Below are positions 37,168 through 47,467 of a DNA stretch of 49,769 bases, in pieces. The position numbers were made by a program, and so were the translations under genes. The notes under the pieces were generated by a model. The model was not told where the DNA came from and ran no database searches. It saw only the letters and a program-made list of their open reading frames with translations. Position 1 is the stretch's first letter, and each line of letters starts with the position of its first letter. The DNA comes from Metabacillus rhizolycopersici. GTDB lineage: Bacteria > Bacillota > Bacilli > Bacillales > Bacillaceae. Location of the stretch: the NCBI RefSeq assembly GCF_020075705.1, contig NZ_JAIQUM010000042.1:1-49769 (forward strand), in the 5' to 3' direction.

Positions 37168-37338
37168 AACAAAAGCGCAAGCGCCTTGATCAGCCTAAGG
37201 CAGGCATAAGACGCACATGAATAGAAGGTGTACTTTACCTTCAATTCATGTGTGGCTAGACCTTAGAGGGGCCGGACGCTTACGCTGGATGTCGTGCGCT
37301 TATCCACAGTACAAGAATTTTATAGTTTCCAAAACGAT
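37168..37338 (+). repeat. Dispersed repeat family A, copy 11
   Basis: Full-length copy with central arms CACATGAAT (37214-37222) and ATTCATGTG (37244-37252), and the long tail TTATCCACAGTACAAGAATT. It lies just downstream of the argF terminator. Confidence 0.85.
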
Positions 37339-37341
37339 AAA

Positions 37342-37378
37342 AAGGGTCTGACTTTATTCCATGTCAGACCCTTTTATA
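37342..37378 (-). terminator. Terminator of the arginine operon
   Basis: AAAAGGGTCTGAC and GTCAGACCCTTTT form a 13-bp stem around a loop of about 11 bases. It ends the argCJBD-carAB-argF transcript and could also work from the other side. Confidence 0.8.
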
Positions 37379-37426
37379 AAGCGAGACTACTCTTTATTTT
37401 CATGCAGGTAAATAGCAAAAAATGTG

Positions 37427-38371
37427 TTATGCAAGTAATTCCTTAAGCAATGCTTTTTGTACATGAAGGCGATTTTCTGCTTGCTCAAATACCGCTGAAT
37501 GTTCCCCATCGATGATCGATGCCGTAACTTCTTCTTCACGATGTGCAGGTAAACAATGAAGGAAATGATAATCTTCCTTGGCATGTTTGACTAACTCATC
37601 ATTTACTTGGAAGTCTTTAAATGCGACTAAACGTTCCTTTTGTTCACTTTCTTGACCCATACTCGCCCAAACGTCTGTGTAGATGATATCAGCATCTTTC
37701 ACCGCTTCGACTGGATCATACGTAACAGTAATTTTCGCACCGGTCTCCTCGGCAATCTTTTGTGCCTTTTCAACAACGGATTGATTTGGCTCATAGCCTT
37801 TTGGACAGCCTATTGAAAAGTCCATCCCAACTTTAGCAGCTGCAATCATAAGTGAATGTGCAACATTGTTACCATCACCTAAATAAGCTGTTTTCACTCC
37901 AACGAACTTTTCTTTTAAACGGTAGATTGTTTTTAAATCAGCAAGTGCTTGGCATGGATGGAATAAATCGGTTAAACCGTTTATTACTGGAATGCTAGCA
38001 TGCTTTGCTAATTCTTCAATTTTATCATGACCAAACGTACGAATCATAATGGCATCAACATACCCAGACAATACCTTTGCTGTATCAGATACCGGCTCAC
38101 CTCTACCTAATTGGATATCTTGGGTACTTAAAAATAATGCATGACCACCTAATTGAAGCATACCGGTTTCAAAGGACACACGAGTTCTAGTTGATGATTT
38201 TTCAAAAATCATTGCTAATGTTTTCCCCTGCAACACAGGCTGAAGTGGATTCTCTTCTAACTTAAAAGCTTCGTCAATTAAGTGAAGAATTTCTTCTTTA
38301 CTATAATCGAGTAGTGTTAAAAAGTCTCTTTTTTCTACTACCTTTTTTGGTTTTAGATTCACCGTGCTCAT
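37427..38371 (-). CDS. argF: Ornithine carbamoyltransferase
   Basis: Cytosolic enzyme of 314 residues that joins carbamoyl phosphate and ornithine to citrulline. Carbamoyl-phosphate binding motif [12 protein letters not shown] near 53-64, HPCQALADL near 138-146, and the ornithine-side motif [11 protein letters not shown] near 273-283 are all present. It is the last gene of the arginine operon, 96 bases after carB, and followed by a strong terminator. Confidence 0.97.
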   Translation of the reverse strand: MSTVNLKPKKVVEKRDFLTLLDYSKEEILHLIDEAFKLEENPLQPVLQGKTLAMIFEKSSTRTRVSFETGMLQLGGHALFLSTQDIQLGRGEPVSDTAKVLSGYVDAIMIRTFGHDKIEELAKHASIPVINGLTDLFHPCQALADLKTIYRLKEKFVGVKTAYLGDGNNVAHSLMIAAAKVGMDFSIGCPKGYEPNQSVVEKAQKIAEETGAKITVTYDPVEAVKDADIIYTDVWASMGQESEQKERLVAFKDFQVNDELVKHAKEDYHFLHCLPAHREEEVTASIIDGEHSAVFEQAENRLHVQKALLKELLA

Positions 38372-38467
38372 TACTTAATCACTTCCCTTTTTAATATTTT
38401 TATTACTTCTTACAAAATAGAAAGCACCATATAATGCTTTATTTTGTCTTCTTTTTTGTTGGTAGAG

Positions 38468-41400
38468 TTAAATTGCCATACTCCGTTTTGTTAATTTCTG
38501 GATTGATAATGCATCCTCATCTACAGCAGTAATCGCCTGCAAACATGCATAAAATGTGGCAAGGTTCGTGAACAACATCATCCCTTTTTCTAAGGCTAAT
38601 TGACGATCCAGTTTGGCATCATCACCTTCTATTAGTGAGACAAAGATGCCCTTCTCGCCTTCAACCCATGAAGAATAATGATTTGTCATGACTTGAAGAC
38701 CAGCCTTCTTCGCTGCTTCAATCGCTTCTTCATTTATTTCATCAAAATAGACACTTGTTACATTTTGTAAATCTTTATAAAAGATCTTACGGTACACACT
38801 ATGAATATTTTGTCCAACACACATACCTTCACCTGTTGCCTTCATTTCTGGTCCCAATGTAATATCGACATCATGAAGTGCGTGGCTAGAAAATACTGGG
38901 TATTTCACAGCAACCCAATCATCAATTTCAACATGTTGAAGTTGTAGATCACCTATTGTTTTACCACATAGTAAGTAGGTTGCGTGCTTAATAATAGGAA
39001 TACCTGTTACCTTACTGATAATTGGTGCCGTTCTACTAGCCCGTGGATTTACTTCAAGAATGTAGATTTGATCTCCATTTACTAAAAATTGAATATTCAT
39101 GATTCCACGATAATTTAGTTTTTTCACTAATCCAGCCGCATATTCAGCAATTATTTGTTTATTTTTTTCTGTTAAGCTTTGAGAAGGTAGAATGGCTAAA
39201 CTATCACCAGAGTGAACACCTGCTGGTTCAACATGCTCAATATAAGTCGGAATAAATGCCTCTTTTCCATCAGAAATGAGATCAATTTCACCTTCTACAC
39301 CTTGTACAAATTGATCAATTAAGATTGGATAAATCATATTTGTACTTTCAGTTAGCAACGAGGCTAACATGTCTTCATTATGAACGACGACCATTCCTTT
39401 ACCACCGATAACATAAGATGGTCTTAGTAAGATCGGATAGCCAATTTCATTTGCACCCTTTATTGCTTCATCTGCATTGTTTGCTGTTAATCCCACTGCG
39501 TGTGGAATCGCAAGCTCATCTAATAATTGATAGAATTTATCACGGTCCTCTAGCCAATCAAGTGTGTCTGTATCTGTTCCTAACAACGTAACACCTGCAG
39601 CTTCTAATTGTTCAGCAAGATTGATTGCTGTCTGACCACCATACTGGACAATCACAGAATCGATTTTTTCTGATTCAACAACATTAAGGACGTGTTCTAG
39701 GGTAATTGGTTCAAAATAAAGACGATCGGCTGTTTCAAAATCTGTACTTACTGTTTCTGGATTATTATTAATCATAATTGCTTCGTAACCCAGTTGCTTC
39801 AATGCTTTGATACCGTGAACAGCACTATAATCAAATTCGATTCCTTGACCGATCCGAATAGGTCCAGAACCGATAATTAAGACCTTTTTCTTATCTGATA
39901 ATTCAGGTTGTTCATTTTCTCCGAAATACGTTGAGTAAAAATAATTTGTCCGTGCTTCAAATTCCGCTGCACACGTATCAACATACTTATAAGCTGCTTT
40001 CACGCCTACTTCAAGACGATGATTTCTTATATCTGCTTCTGGTACTTGAAGCAATGCGGCTATTGTTCGATCTGAGAAACCTTTTTCTTTCACTTTCGCC
40101 ATCAAATCAGCATCAAATGTTTCAACGGTTTGCTTTTTCAATTGCTGTTCAAGATCAACAATCTTTTTAAAGCATGCTAGGAAATAAAGATCCATTTCGG
40201 TCATACGATGGATTTCTTCAATCGCCATTCCTCTTCTAATAAGTTCCATAACTATAAAGAAGCGACGGTCATCTACTATCAACATTTGTTCTACAAGCTG
40301 GTCTGTCGATAAGACTTCAAGCTCTGGTAAATACGTCCCAATATTATCAAGCTCCAAGGAATCACATGCTTTTTGGAGAGCAGCTTCTAGGTTACGTTCA
40401 ATCGCCATTACTTCCCCAGTTGCTTTCATTTTCGTTCCTAATTTCCGATCTGCTTTATTAAACTTATCAAATGGCCATCTAGGAAATTTTACAACTACAT
40501 AGTCAAGTGCAGGCTCAAAGCTCGCATAGGTGCTCATTGTTAGTGGATTTTTTAATTCCTCTAAACTATATCCAACAGCAAGTTTTGCCGCGATTTTTGC
40601 AATTGGGTAACCTGTAGCCTTTGATGCTAGGGCAGATGATCTGCTGACCCGTGGATTTACTTCAATTATATAGTATTGCTTACTTTTTGGATCCAAAGCT
40701 AATTGAATGTTACATCCACCGACCACACCAAGTGCTGAAACGATCTTCACAGCAGCAGTTCTTAGCATATGATAATCTTGATCTGTTAACGTTTGGGATG
40801 GGGCAACGACTATTGAGTCACCTGTGTGAACACCAACCGGATCAATGTTTTCCATATTACAAACTGAAATACATGTTCCTTTATGATCCCGAATCATCTC
40901 GTATTCAATTTCTTTAAACCCTGCAATACTTTTTTCCACTAAGCATTGAGTTATTGGACTTGCTTGCAGGCCACTTTTTACAATCTTTTTATATTCTTCT
41001 ATTGTATTGGCAATTCCTCCGCCTTTACCACCAAGCGTATAAGCTGGACGAATGATGATCGGAAAACCAATTTGATGTGAAAATTCAATCGCTTCTTCTA
41101 CTGTAGTCACAATTGCACTTTCCGGAATTGGTTGATTTAAATCATACATAAGTTGGCGAAACTCGTTACGATCCTCACCTTTTCGAATCGATTCAATCGA
41201 TGTACCTAGCAGTTGAACACCATATTCCTCCAACACTCCTGCTTCATGAAGTTCCATCGCTAAGTTTAGTCCTGTTTGACCACCTAATGAAGCAAGTAAA
41301 CCATCAGGTTGTTCCTTTTCAATGATTTTCGTTACACTTTCAACGGTTAACGGTTCAAAGTAGAGAACATCTGAATACTCTTCATCTGTCATGATTGTAG

Positions 41401-41554
41401 CTGGGTTGTTGTTCACTAAAACAACTGTGTAACCCTCTTCCTTCAGAGCTAAGCACCCTTGTGTACCAGCATAATCGAATTCTGCAGCCTGACCGATAAT
41501 AATTGGACCAGAACCAATTACGACGATTTTCTTGATTGATTGGTTTTTAGGCAT
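38468..41554 (-). CDS. carB: Carbamoyl-phosphate synthase large chain, arginine type
   Basis: A 1028-residue synthetase with the typical internal duplication: the IGSGPI start of each half is near residue 14 (VVIGSGPIIIGQAAEFDYAG) and near 555 (LIIGSGPIRIGQGIEFDYS). Each half has an ATP-grasp domain with GG(K)GG loops (TLGGKGGGIAN and VIGGKGMVVV). A short C-terminal MGS-type domain (about 930-1028) is the allosteric region and looks shortened relative to the pyrimidine-type enzyme, as expected for CarB. The ATG at 41554, after AAAGGAG, overlaps the carA end by 8 bases. Confidence 0.96.
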   Translation of the reverse strand: MPKNQSIKKIVVIGSGPIIIGQAAEFDYAGTQGCLALKEEGYTVVLVNNNPATIMTDEEYSDVLYFEPLTVESVTKIIEKEQPDGLLASLGGQTGLNLAMELHEAGVLEEYGVQLLGTSIESIRKGEDRNEFRQLMYDLNQPIPESAIVTTVEEAIEFSHQIGFPIIIRPAYTLGGKGGGIANTIEEYKKIVKSGLQASPITQCLVEKSIAGFKEIEYEMIRDHKGTCISVCNMENIDPVGVHTGDSIVVAPSQTLTDQDYHMLRTAAVKIVSALGVVGGCNIQLALDPKSKQYYIIEVNPRVSRSSALASKATGYPIAKIAAKLAVGYSLEELKNPLTMSTYASFEPALDYVVVKFPRWPFDKFNKADRKLGTKMKATGEVMAIERNLEAALQKACDSLELDNIGTYLPELEVLSTDQLVEQMLIVDDRRFFIVMELIRRGMAIEEIHRMTEMDLYFLACFKKIVDLEQQLKKQTVETFDADLMAKVKEKGFSDRTIAALLQVPEADIRNHRLEVGVKAAYKYVDTCAAEFEARTNYFYSTYFGENEQPELSDKKKVLIIGSGPIRIGQGIEFDYSAVHGIKALKQLGYEAIMINNNPETVSTDFETADRLYFEPITLEHVLNVVESEKIDSVIVQYGGQTAINLAEQLEAAGVTLLGTDTDTLDWLEDRDKFYQLLDELAIPHAVGLTANNADEAIKGANEIGYPILLRPSYVIGGKGMVVVHNEDMLASLLTESTNMIYPILIDQFVQGVEGEIDLISDGKEAFIPTYIEHVEPAGVHSGDSLAILPSQSLTEKNKQIIAEYAAGLVKKLNYRGIMNIQFLVNGDQIYILEVNPRASRTAPIISKVTGIPIIKHATYLLCGKTIGDLQLQHVEIDDWVAVKYPVFSSHALHDVDITLGPEMKATGEGMCVGQNIHSVYRKIFYKDLQNVTSVYFDEINEEAIEAAKKAGLQVMTNHYSSWVEGEKGIFVSLIEGDDAKLDRQLALEKGMMLFTNLATFYACLQAITAVDEDALSIQKLTKRSMAI

Positions 41555-42617
41555 AAAGTATATCTCCTTTTGCAACCGCGACTAAATCTAAAAATTCATC
41601 AAAAATCCATTCACTATCTGTAGGTCCTGGATGTGCCTCGGGATGAAATTGTGCTGTTAAAATTGGTAATGTAGCATGTGATAACCCTTCAATTGAATCA
41701 TCATTTATGTTATAAAAACGAGTAATTAAATCCGTTTGTTTCAAGCTTTCTCCAATTACAACGTAACTATGATTTTGCGATGTCATAAATACTTTTTTGG
41801 TTTTCGTATCTAATACAGGCTGATTAGCACCTCTATGTCCGAACAAGAGTTTTTTCGTTTTTGCCCCAAAAGATAACGAGATTAATTGGTGGCCTAAACA
41901 AATCCCTAATGTTGGATAGGATGAAACAATTTGTTTTATTTGCGAAAAATAGCTTTTTAACATCTCTGGATTTCCTGGACCATTTGATAAAACGACACCA
42001 TCTGGATCTAATTCAACGACTTTATTCATCATTGATAAAGGAATTGTCGTTACTTTACACCCTCTATTAACCAATGAAGTAAGGATTGATTTCTTATAGC
42101 CAAAATCAATTAAGACGATATGCTTTTCCCCTTCTCCATACGTTTCAATCGAAGAAGAGGTGACTTCGAAAACGCCATCTTCGTAAATTGTACTTGGCTG
42201 TTCTTCTTTCTTAATTTCTTTGGAAATCGTTGCAGCCATCGAACCTTGATGACGAATCTTTTTCACAACAGAACGTGTATCGATATGGTGGATAATTGGA
42301 ATATTCCACTTTTGTAAATACTCTTTTAAGCTGTGCTTCGCCTCATAATGAGAATATTGATCTGTGCACTCATACATAACAACAGCTTTTACATGCGGCT
42401 GCAAACTTTCAACATCGTTTGAGTTGATGCCATAATTCCCGATCAGTGGATAAGTAAATACAACAATTTGATTTTTAAATGAAGGATCTGTTAACACTTC
42501 CTGATACCCTGTCATCCCTGTAAAAAATACAATTTCTCCGCTGATGTCTTGTGAAGATCCATGTTCAATCTCTCCCGTATAAACTGAACCATCCTCTAAA
42601 TGGAGATAACCTTTCAT
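41547..42617 (-). CDS. carA: Carbamoyl-phosphate synthase small chain
   Basis: Glutaminase subunit of 356 residues that delivers ammonia to CarB. N-terminal CarA domain MKGYLHLEDGSVYTGE and the segment TGMTGYQEVLTDPSF near 33; class I amidotransferase domain with the nucleophile Cys in GICLGHQLIS near 237 and His/Glu in FHPEAHPGP near 328. The ATG at 42617 is chosen because AGAGGTG precedes it; the longer frame starts inside the leader. It follows argD after a 151-base gap with a terminator-like hairpin and a possible ArgR site. Confidence 0.96.
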   Translation of the reverse strand: MKGYLHLEDGSVYTGEIEHGSSQDISGEIVFFTGMTGYQEVLTDPSFKNQIVVFTYPLIGNYGINSNDVESLQPHVKAVVMYECTDQYSHYEAKHSLKEYLQKWNIPIIHHIDTRSVVKKIRHQGSMAATISKEIKKEEQPSTIYEDGVFEVTSSSIETYGEGEKHIVLIDFGYKKSILTSLVNRGCKVTTIPLSMMNKVVELDPDGVVLSNGPGNPEMLKSYFSQIKQIVSSYPTLGICLGHQLISLSFGAKTKKLLFGHRGANQPVLDTKTKKVFMTSQNHSYVVIGESLKQTDLITRFYNINDDSIEGLSHATLPILTAQFHPEAHPGPTDSEWIFDEFLDLVAVAKGDILYA

Positions 42618-42689
42618 TTGTTCACACCTCTTTTGTCTCAAAATGATCCTTCTATTTGCATGAACTTATGTCCATGCAGATTATCGATT

Positions 42690-42778
42690 TTTTCTATTCT
42701 TTTTATAATTGGATAATTATTAAATAATAAGTATTTTTATTCAAAATCGTGTAAAAAAAATGCTCATTTTACTGAGCG
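42690..42778 (-). promoter_or_regulatory. argD-carA junction: hairpin and possible ArgR site
   Basis: On the minus strand GCTCA-GTAAAA-TGAGC followed by eight T (42774-42751) forms a terminator-like hairpin overlapping the argD stop. Just downstream, TTGAATAAAAATACTTATT (about 42742-42724) resembles ArgR/AhrC boxes (ATGAATAAAAAT type). Together they suggest partial termination and separate arginine control before carAB. Binding is inferred. Confidence 0.5.
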
Positions 42779-43929
42779 CTAGCCGTTTCTTTTGCTGTAG
42801 AAAATAGTTTATCAATGATTCCAACCGCTATATCGATTTCTTCATAGGAAACGTTTAGTGGTGGAAGAAGTCTAATAACATTTGGTCCAGCCGATAAAAC
42901 GAGTAGTTGCTGTTCTCTTAATTGATCAATCAACATACCAACTTGTTCCTTACATTCGATACCAATCAATAAGCCCTTTCCACGAATTCCATTAACAAGT
43001 GGATGATTTCCTATTTTTTGAACTAACTTATCAACTAAATAGCTACTTTTTTCTTCAACTTCTTTTAGAAAATCATCATTTAGGATTTTCTTCATTGTTG
43101 CCTTCGCTGCAGCCATTGCTATTGGATTTCCTCCAAAAGTTGAACCATGGCTTCCAGGCTGAAACGTTTCAATTAATGGTGCTTTCCCAATCATTGCGCC
43201 AACTGGAAGCCCACTCCCTAATCCTTTAGCAGAAGTAACGATATCTGGTGATAGTCCATAATGCTGGTATCCAAATGGTTTACCTGTTCGACCAATACCT
43301 GTTTGAACCTCATCGATAATTAATAATGCACCAATTCGCTTACATGTTTCATTTACCTTGTCGATAAATTCTTGCTCTGCCGGGATAACTCCGCCTTCTC
43401 CTTGCACGACTTCAAGCATAATTGCAGCTACATCATCCTCTAGCACATCTAAAGCAGCTACATCATTGTATGGGAGATACGTAAATGTTTCGAGTAGAGG
43501 TCCAAATCCTTGTTGTATTTTTTCTTGACCAGTTGCTGACATTGTTGCAAATGTTCGTCCATGGAAGGATTGCAGGAAAGTGACAATTTTTGTTTTGCCC
43601 GTATGCTTTCTCGCTAACTTAATTGCCGCTTCATTCGCCTCAGCTCCACTGTTACAAAAGAATACAGCCTCTCCATCACTATTCTCAACTAAGAGCTTGG
43701 CAACATCCTCTTGAATCGGTTGCTGAAAAAGATTTGACGTATGCCAATATTTTGTTAGTTGCTCTCCGACTGCCTGCATCACATCATCATCTGCATGACC
43801 TAAATTACAAACCGCAATCCCTGTGACAAAATCCAAATACTTTTTATCATTTTCATCAGTAAGCCACGAGCCTTTTGCTTCTTTCACTGTAACATCCCAT
43901 CTTGCATAAGTAGGAAATAAATAACTCAC
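42769..43929 (-). CDS. argD: Acetylornithine aminotransferase
   Basis: PLP-dependent class III aminotransferase of 386 residues that converts N-acetylglutamate semialdehyde to N-acetylornithine. The PLP lysine is in [17 protein letters not shown] near 235-251, the cofactor pocket GSEA-type motif is [18 protein letters not shown] near 90, and the cofactor-base Asp is in [15 protein letters not shown] near 203. Start ATG at 43929 overlaps the argB stop by 4 bases (ATGA), which suggests coupled translation. Confidence 0.96.
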   Translation of the reverse strand: MSYLFPTYARWDVTVKEAKGSWLTDENDKKYLDFVTGIAVCNLGHADDDVMQAVGEQLTKYWHTSNLFQQPIQEDVAKLLVENSDGEAVFFCNSGAEANEAAIKLARKHTGKTKIVTFLQSFHGRTFATMSATGQEKIQQGFGPLLETFTYLPYNDVAALDVLEDDVAAIMLEVVQGEGGVIPAEQEFIDKVNETCKRIGALLIIDEVQTGIGRTGKPFGYQHYGLSPDIVTSAKGLGSGLPVGAMIGKAPLIETFQPGSHGSTFGGNPIAMAAAKATMKKILNDDFLKEVEEKSSYLVDKLVQKIGNHPLVNGIRGKGLLIGIECKEQVGMLIDQLREQQLLVLSAGPNVIRLLPPLNVSYEEIDIAVGIIDKLFSTAKETASAQ

Positions 43930-44708
43930 GTTGACGATACCTCCTGTTCTCTAACAATTTTCGTTCCTTTAAAATCATCATTTTCAATAAATGCCTGTTG
44001 ACCACTTACGATCATGACTTCTTTTAATGTATCTGAAAGAGTTGTCATCGCAGATTGCACTTTTGGAATCATGCCACCTGTAATAACCTCGTCTTCAATG
44101 TATGATTGTATTTTAGAAGGAGTAATTTCCTTGATTAATTGTTTCGATTCATCAAGAATACCCGGTACATCTGTTACAAATAGTAGCTTCTGGGCACCAA
44201 CTGCCTGTGCGATTGCAGCAGCAGCTAAATCAGCATTAACATTTAGAGTATCATGTGTCACAGTACGTGCTAGCGGCGCAACCACAGGTATATACCCATT
44301 TTCCATGAGTAGTGATACAACGGATCTGTTAACAGACGTTACTTTACCAACTAATCCAAGATTTTCTTTATCTAAAAATTCAGCTTGTAACATTTCACCG
44401 TCACTACCCGATATCCCAATTGAATTGAGTCCTTTTTGTTGTAAAAGGTTTGTTAGATGCTTGTTTATTTTTCCTGCTAAGACCATTTCAGCTATCTCTA
44501 ACACAGCTTCTGTTGTTTTTCGTTGTCCCTTTACGAACTCTGTCTCAATATTTAAAGCTTTTAGCATGTTTGTTATATCTGGACCACCACCATGAACGAT
44601 CATGACCTTCCAATTATTCTCAATCAGTGCATTCAAGCTTTGAAAAAATGAGTCTGACAATTGGTGAACTGTACTTCCGCCACATTTTAATACGACTGTT
44701 TTTGACAT
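43926..44708 (-). CDS. argB: Acetylglutamate kinase
   Basis: Amino acid kinase family enzyme of 260 residues that phosphorylates N-acetylglutamate. Phosphate-binding Gly/Lys segment [10 protein letters not shown] at the N-terminus, the HGGGPDI loop near 39-45, and the ATP-binding [10 protein letters not shown] near 175. A short N-terminus without the extra helix suggests the arginine-insensitive type, consistent with feedback acting elsewhere in this cyclic pathway. It begins 10 bases after argJ. Confidence 0.96.
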   Translation of the reverse strand: MSKTVVLKCGGSTVHQLSDSFFQSLNALIENNWKVMIVHGGGPDITNMLKALNIETEFVKGQRKTTEAVLEIAEMVLAGKINKHLTNLLQQKGLNSIGISGSDGEMLQAEFLDKENLGLVGKVTSVNRSVVSLLMENGYIPVVAPLARTVTHDTLNVNADLAAAAIAQAVGAQKLLFVTDVPGILDESKQLIKEITPSKIQSYIEDEVITGGMIPKVQSAMTTLSDTLKEVMIVSGQQAFIENDDFKGTKIVREQEVSST

Positions 44709-44718
44709 ATCCTTCTCC

Positions 44719-45951
44719 TTATGTTCGGTAACTTGCGTTAATTTTTACGTAATCATAGGTTAAATCACAGCCCCATGCCTTACCTGCTTCATCTCCAACA
44801 CCAAGGTTAACCGCAATTTTCACTTGGTCTCTTTTTAAATACTCACTTGCTTTTTCCTCTGAAAAAGGTTGAGGGCTATTATTTGTAAACAAGCAAAGAT
44901 CTTCAAGGTATATGTCAATCTTTTCTGGCTCTACTGAAGCTTCACTATACCCGACGGCACAAATAATTCTTCCCCAGTTTGCATCAGCTCCATAAACAGC
45001 TGTTTTTACTAAACTTGAGCCAACGATCTTCTTCGCAACAACATTTGCTTCTTGTTTTGTTCTTGCTCCAGTTATTTCTACTTCAATTAGTTTTGTTGCC
45101 CCTTCGCCATCTTTGGCAATTTGTTTTGCAAGTTCTTCGCTTACCATCTGAAAAGCTGTTTTAAACTCATTCCACTGTGGATGTTTTTCATTTAATTGTT
45201 CGTTCTCAGCTTGACCATTAGCAAGCACAAGCACCATATCATTCGTCGATGTATCACCATCAACTGTTATTTGATTAAATGTTTTATCCGTGACTTCTTT
45301 TAACACAGATTGAAGGGATTCAGAATCAATGTTCGCATCAGTTGTCATAAAGCCAAGCATTGTTGCCATATTTGGATGAATCATCCCAGACCCTTTTGCA
45401 GCCCCACCGATCGTGACTTTTTTTCCATCAATCACAACTTCGTAGCATGATGTTTTCATCACTAAATCCGTTGTTAAAATTGCTTGTTGGAATTCGACTG
45501 CAGCCTTCTCGGTTGCTTGAGGTTTTAATTGGTCAATCCCTTGACGAATTTTATCCATTTTTAAAAATTCACCGATGACTCCAGTTGAAGCAACTGCTAC
45601 GTAGTGATTTTCAATATTAAACAACTTTGCAGTACGTTCTCTCATCTCGTATGCATCTTGAAGCCCTTGCTCTCCAGTACACGCATTTGCATTGGCACTG
45701 TTTACCACGATTGCCTGCAAGCGCCCTTCTTTTGCAACACTTTCTTGCGTTACTTTTAATGGTGCTGCTTGAAAGTGACTTTGTGTATAAACTGCTGCAC
45801 AATTTGCAGGTACTTCACTATAAATCACACCTACATCATTTCTGGCATACCTTAAACCAGCGTGAACACCATCGCTTGAAAATCCTTTTGGTGTAACGAT
45901 TGATCCATCATCAATTTTTGTTATTGCAGCTGTTTCCTTTGTTTCTAACAC
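44719..45951 (-). CDS. argJ: Bifunctional ornithine acetyltransferase/N-acetylglutamate synthase
   Basis: Self-cleaving enzyme of 410 residues that transfers the acetyl group from N-acetylornithine to glutamate, closing the acetyl cycle. The cleavage site is before the nucleophile Thr in IHPNMATMLGFMTTDA near 195. The KGSGMIHP motif precedes it. The GTG at 45951 is chosen because AGGGAGG lies 8 bases before it; an ATG at 45975 in frame overlaps the argC stop but has no ribosome binding site. Whether it has the synthase activity as well cannot be read from the sequence. Confidence 0.95.
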   Translation of the reverse strand: MLETKETAAITKIDDGSIVTPKGFSSDGVHAGLRYARNDVGVIYSEVPANCAAVYTQSHFQAAPLKVTQESVAKEGRLQAIVVNSANANACTGEQGLQDAYEMRERTAKLFNIENHYVAVASTGVIGEFLKMDKIRQGIDQLKPQATEKAAVEFQQAILTTDLVMKTSCYEVVIDGKKVTIGGAAKGSGMIHPNMATMLGFMTTDANIDSESLQSVLKEVTDKTFNQITVDGDTSTNDMVLVLANGQAENEQLNEKHPQWNEFKTAFQMVSEELAKQIAKDGEGATKLIEVEITGARTKQEANVVAKKIVGSSLVKTAVYGADANWGRIICAVGYSEASVEPEKIDIYLEDLCLFTNNSPQPFSEEKASEYLKRDQVKIAVNLGVGDEAGKAWGCDLTYDYVKINASYRT

Positions 45952-45974
45952 TGCGTTTTCCTCCCTAGCTGTCA

Positions 45975-47012
45975 TTATGGATAAATAGGTGCGAAATACA
46001 ATCCAGTCTTTTCTTCGAAACCATTCATAAGATTAAAGTTTTGAACCGCTTGACCTGCAGCACCCTTTACTAGATTGTCTATCACCGCTACTATCGTTAT
46101 TCTTCCCGTACGTTCATCAACTTTTACACCGATATCACAAAAGTTAGAACCATATACTTCCTTTGTTGATGGAAATTCATTTTGCTTCCGAATTCGAACA
46201 AATGGTGAATTTGCATAATAATCTTTATATAAATCTAGTATTTCTTCTGTTGAATACGTATCTGTCAAACTTGCATAAATAGTGGCCATAATCCCACGAG
46301 TCATTGGCACTAAGTGTGTGTTAAAGGAAATACAAGTGATTGCTTCATTTAACGAGCGAAGCGCTTGTTCAATTTCCGGTATATGCTGGTGCTCGTGAAC
46401 TTTATATATTTTTATATTTTCGTTTGTTTCTGAAAAATGTGTTGCTTGTGATGCATTTCGACCTGCACCTGAAACTCCTGTTTTAGCATCAACAATAATT
46501 GACTGTTCATGAACAAATTTCTTCTCAACAACTGGTGCTAATCCTAAAATCGTTGCAGTTGGAAAACATCCTGGATTCGCAAGTAAATTCGTCTTTGTAA
46601 TTTCTGCTTTATTTAATTCAGAAAGACCGTATACAGCTTTTTCAAGGACATCTTCATCTACACACGGGCGTTTATACCATTCTTCATACTCACCTTTATT
46701 TTTTAACCTTAAATCCCCTGATAAATCGATGATCTTCACATCTGAGTCAAGAAATTGAGGTGATAAAATTCTTGAAACACCAGGAGGGGTCGCAAGAAAT
46801 AGAACCGACACATTCTTTTTTATTTCTTCCACATCAATCTTATTTAATGTGTGAGTACTTAGATCAGATAAGTGTGGAAAAGAATTACTATATGGAACAT
46901 CCATTTCTGAAGATGAATACATTATACATTCATCAACATGTGGATGATTTGATAATATACGATATAATTCGACTCCACCATAACCAGTGGCCCCGACAAT
47001 TCCGACTTTCAT
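45975..47012 (-). CDS. argC: N-acetyl-gamma-glutamyl-phosphate reductase
   Basis: NADPH-dependent reductase of 345 residues, third step of ornithine synthesis. Rossmann motif GIVGATGYGGVEL near 4-16 and the catalytic Cys in LLANPGCFPTATIL near 146. The HEHQHIPEI segment near 214 is a family mark. The ATG at 47012 follows GAAGGTG; the TTG one codon upstream is less likely. It is the first gene of the operon and lies directly behind a clear promoter. Confidence 0.96.
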   Translation of the reverse strand: MKVGIVGATGYGGVELYRILSNHPHVDECIMYSSSEMDVPYSNSFPHLSDLSTHTLNKIDVEEIKKNVSVLFLATPPGVSRILSPQFLDSDVKIIDLSGDLRLKNKGEYEEWYKRPCVDEDVLEKAVYGLSELNKAEITKTNLLANPGCFPTATILGLAPVVEKKFVHEQSIIVDAKTGVSGAGRNASQATHFSETNENIKIYKVHEHQHIPEIEQALRSLNEAITCISFNTHLVPMTRGIMATIYASLTDTYSTEEILDLYKDYYANSPFVRIRKQNEFPSTKEVYGSNFCDIGVKVDERTGRITIVAVIDNLVKGAAGQAVQNFNLMNGFEEKTGLYFAPIYP

Positions 47013-47057
47013 CAAAACACCTTCTCTTGTTAAGTTCGTTTTCTAAATTATTTCTCA

Positions 47058-47125
47058 ATTATAAATATGTATAAAAATAAAATCAAGTGTATAAATAATA
47101 TTTTTATGAATTTTTCAATAAATCC
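47058..47125 (-). promoter_or_regulatory. Promoter and possible ArgR boxes of the arginine operon
   Basis: On the minus strand TTGATT (47086-47081), 17 bases, TATAAT (47063-47058) is a near-consensus promoter. Around it, TTCATAAAAATATTATTTATACAC (about 47113-47090) and TTATTTTTATACATATTTATA (about 47080-47060) have the A/T-rich, TGNATAAAAAT-like look of ArgR/AhrC operators. The promoter is seen; the operators are inferred. Confidence 0.7.
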
Positions 47126-47423
47126 CTTTAGGAATAAGGAAAATGAATCTTAAAACTTCCCTCTACAATAATTAATATATATACAGAAGCTTGCATAAAA
47201 GAATGCGAATGGTGAATAAATTATTTAGGAAAGACGTATGAAGCTTTTGGACGTAAGATTTTTTGTTAAAGGAAGCTTGTTATTTCATAGGTTCTCCCTT
47301 TCTTTGCTCCAGTGTTTGGGGATTTCAGGGAAACGGGAATTTTATGGGTAGTAGATTCTGATTCGAGGTGTAAAAAGTATCTCATTTGTTTATTATGCAC
47401 AACAATATTCACCAAGCATGAAA
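47126..47423. other. Intergenic stretch between argC and the SufT-like gene
   Basis: About 300 bases without a supported gene. A 37-codon minus-antisense frame on the plus strand near 47238-47348 has a weak AGGAAAG site but no family look. No repeat copy is seen. Confidence 0.35.
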
Positions 47424-47462
47424 AAGCCACCAGAGGGCACTATCCCGCTGATGGCTTTAAAT
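47424..47462 (-). terminator. Terminator of the SufT-like gene
   Basis: On the minus strand AAGCCATCAG and CTGGTGGCTT pair (with a wobble) around a GC-rich loop and run into TTTTTC, six bases after the stop codon. Confidence 0.8.
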
Positions 47463-47467
47463 AAACT

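Noticed and set aside
44014..44595. 193-codon open frame on the plus strand
   Set aside because: It is the antisense shadow of argB, has no ribosome binding site and a composition with many Ser/Thr runs typical of shadows.
47238..47348. 37-codon frame on the plus strand upstream of argC
   Set aside because: No promoter and a weak ribosome binding site, with no membrane or domain pattern.
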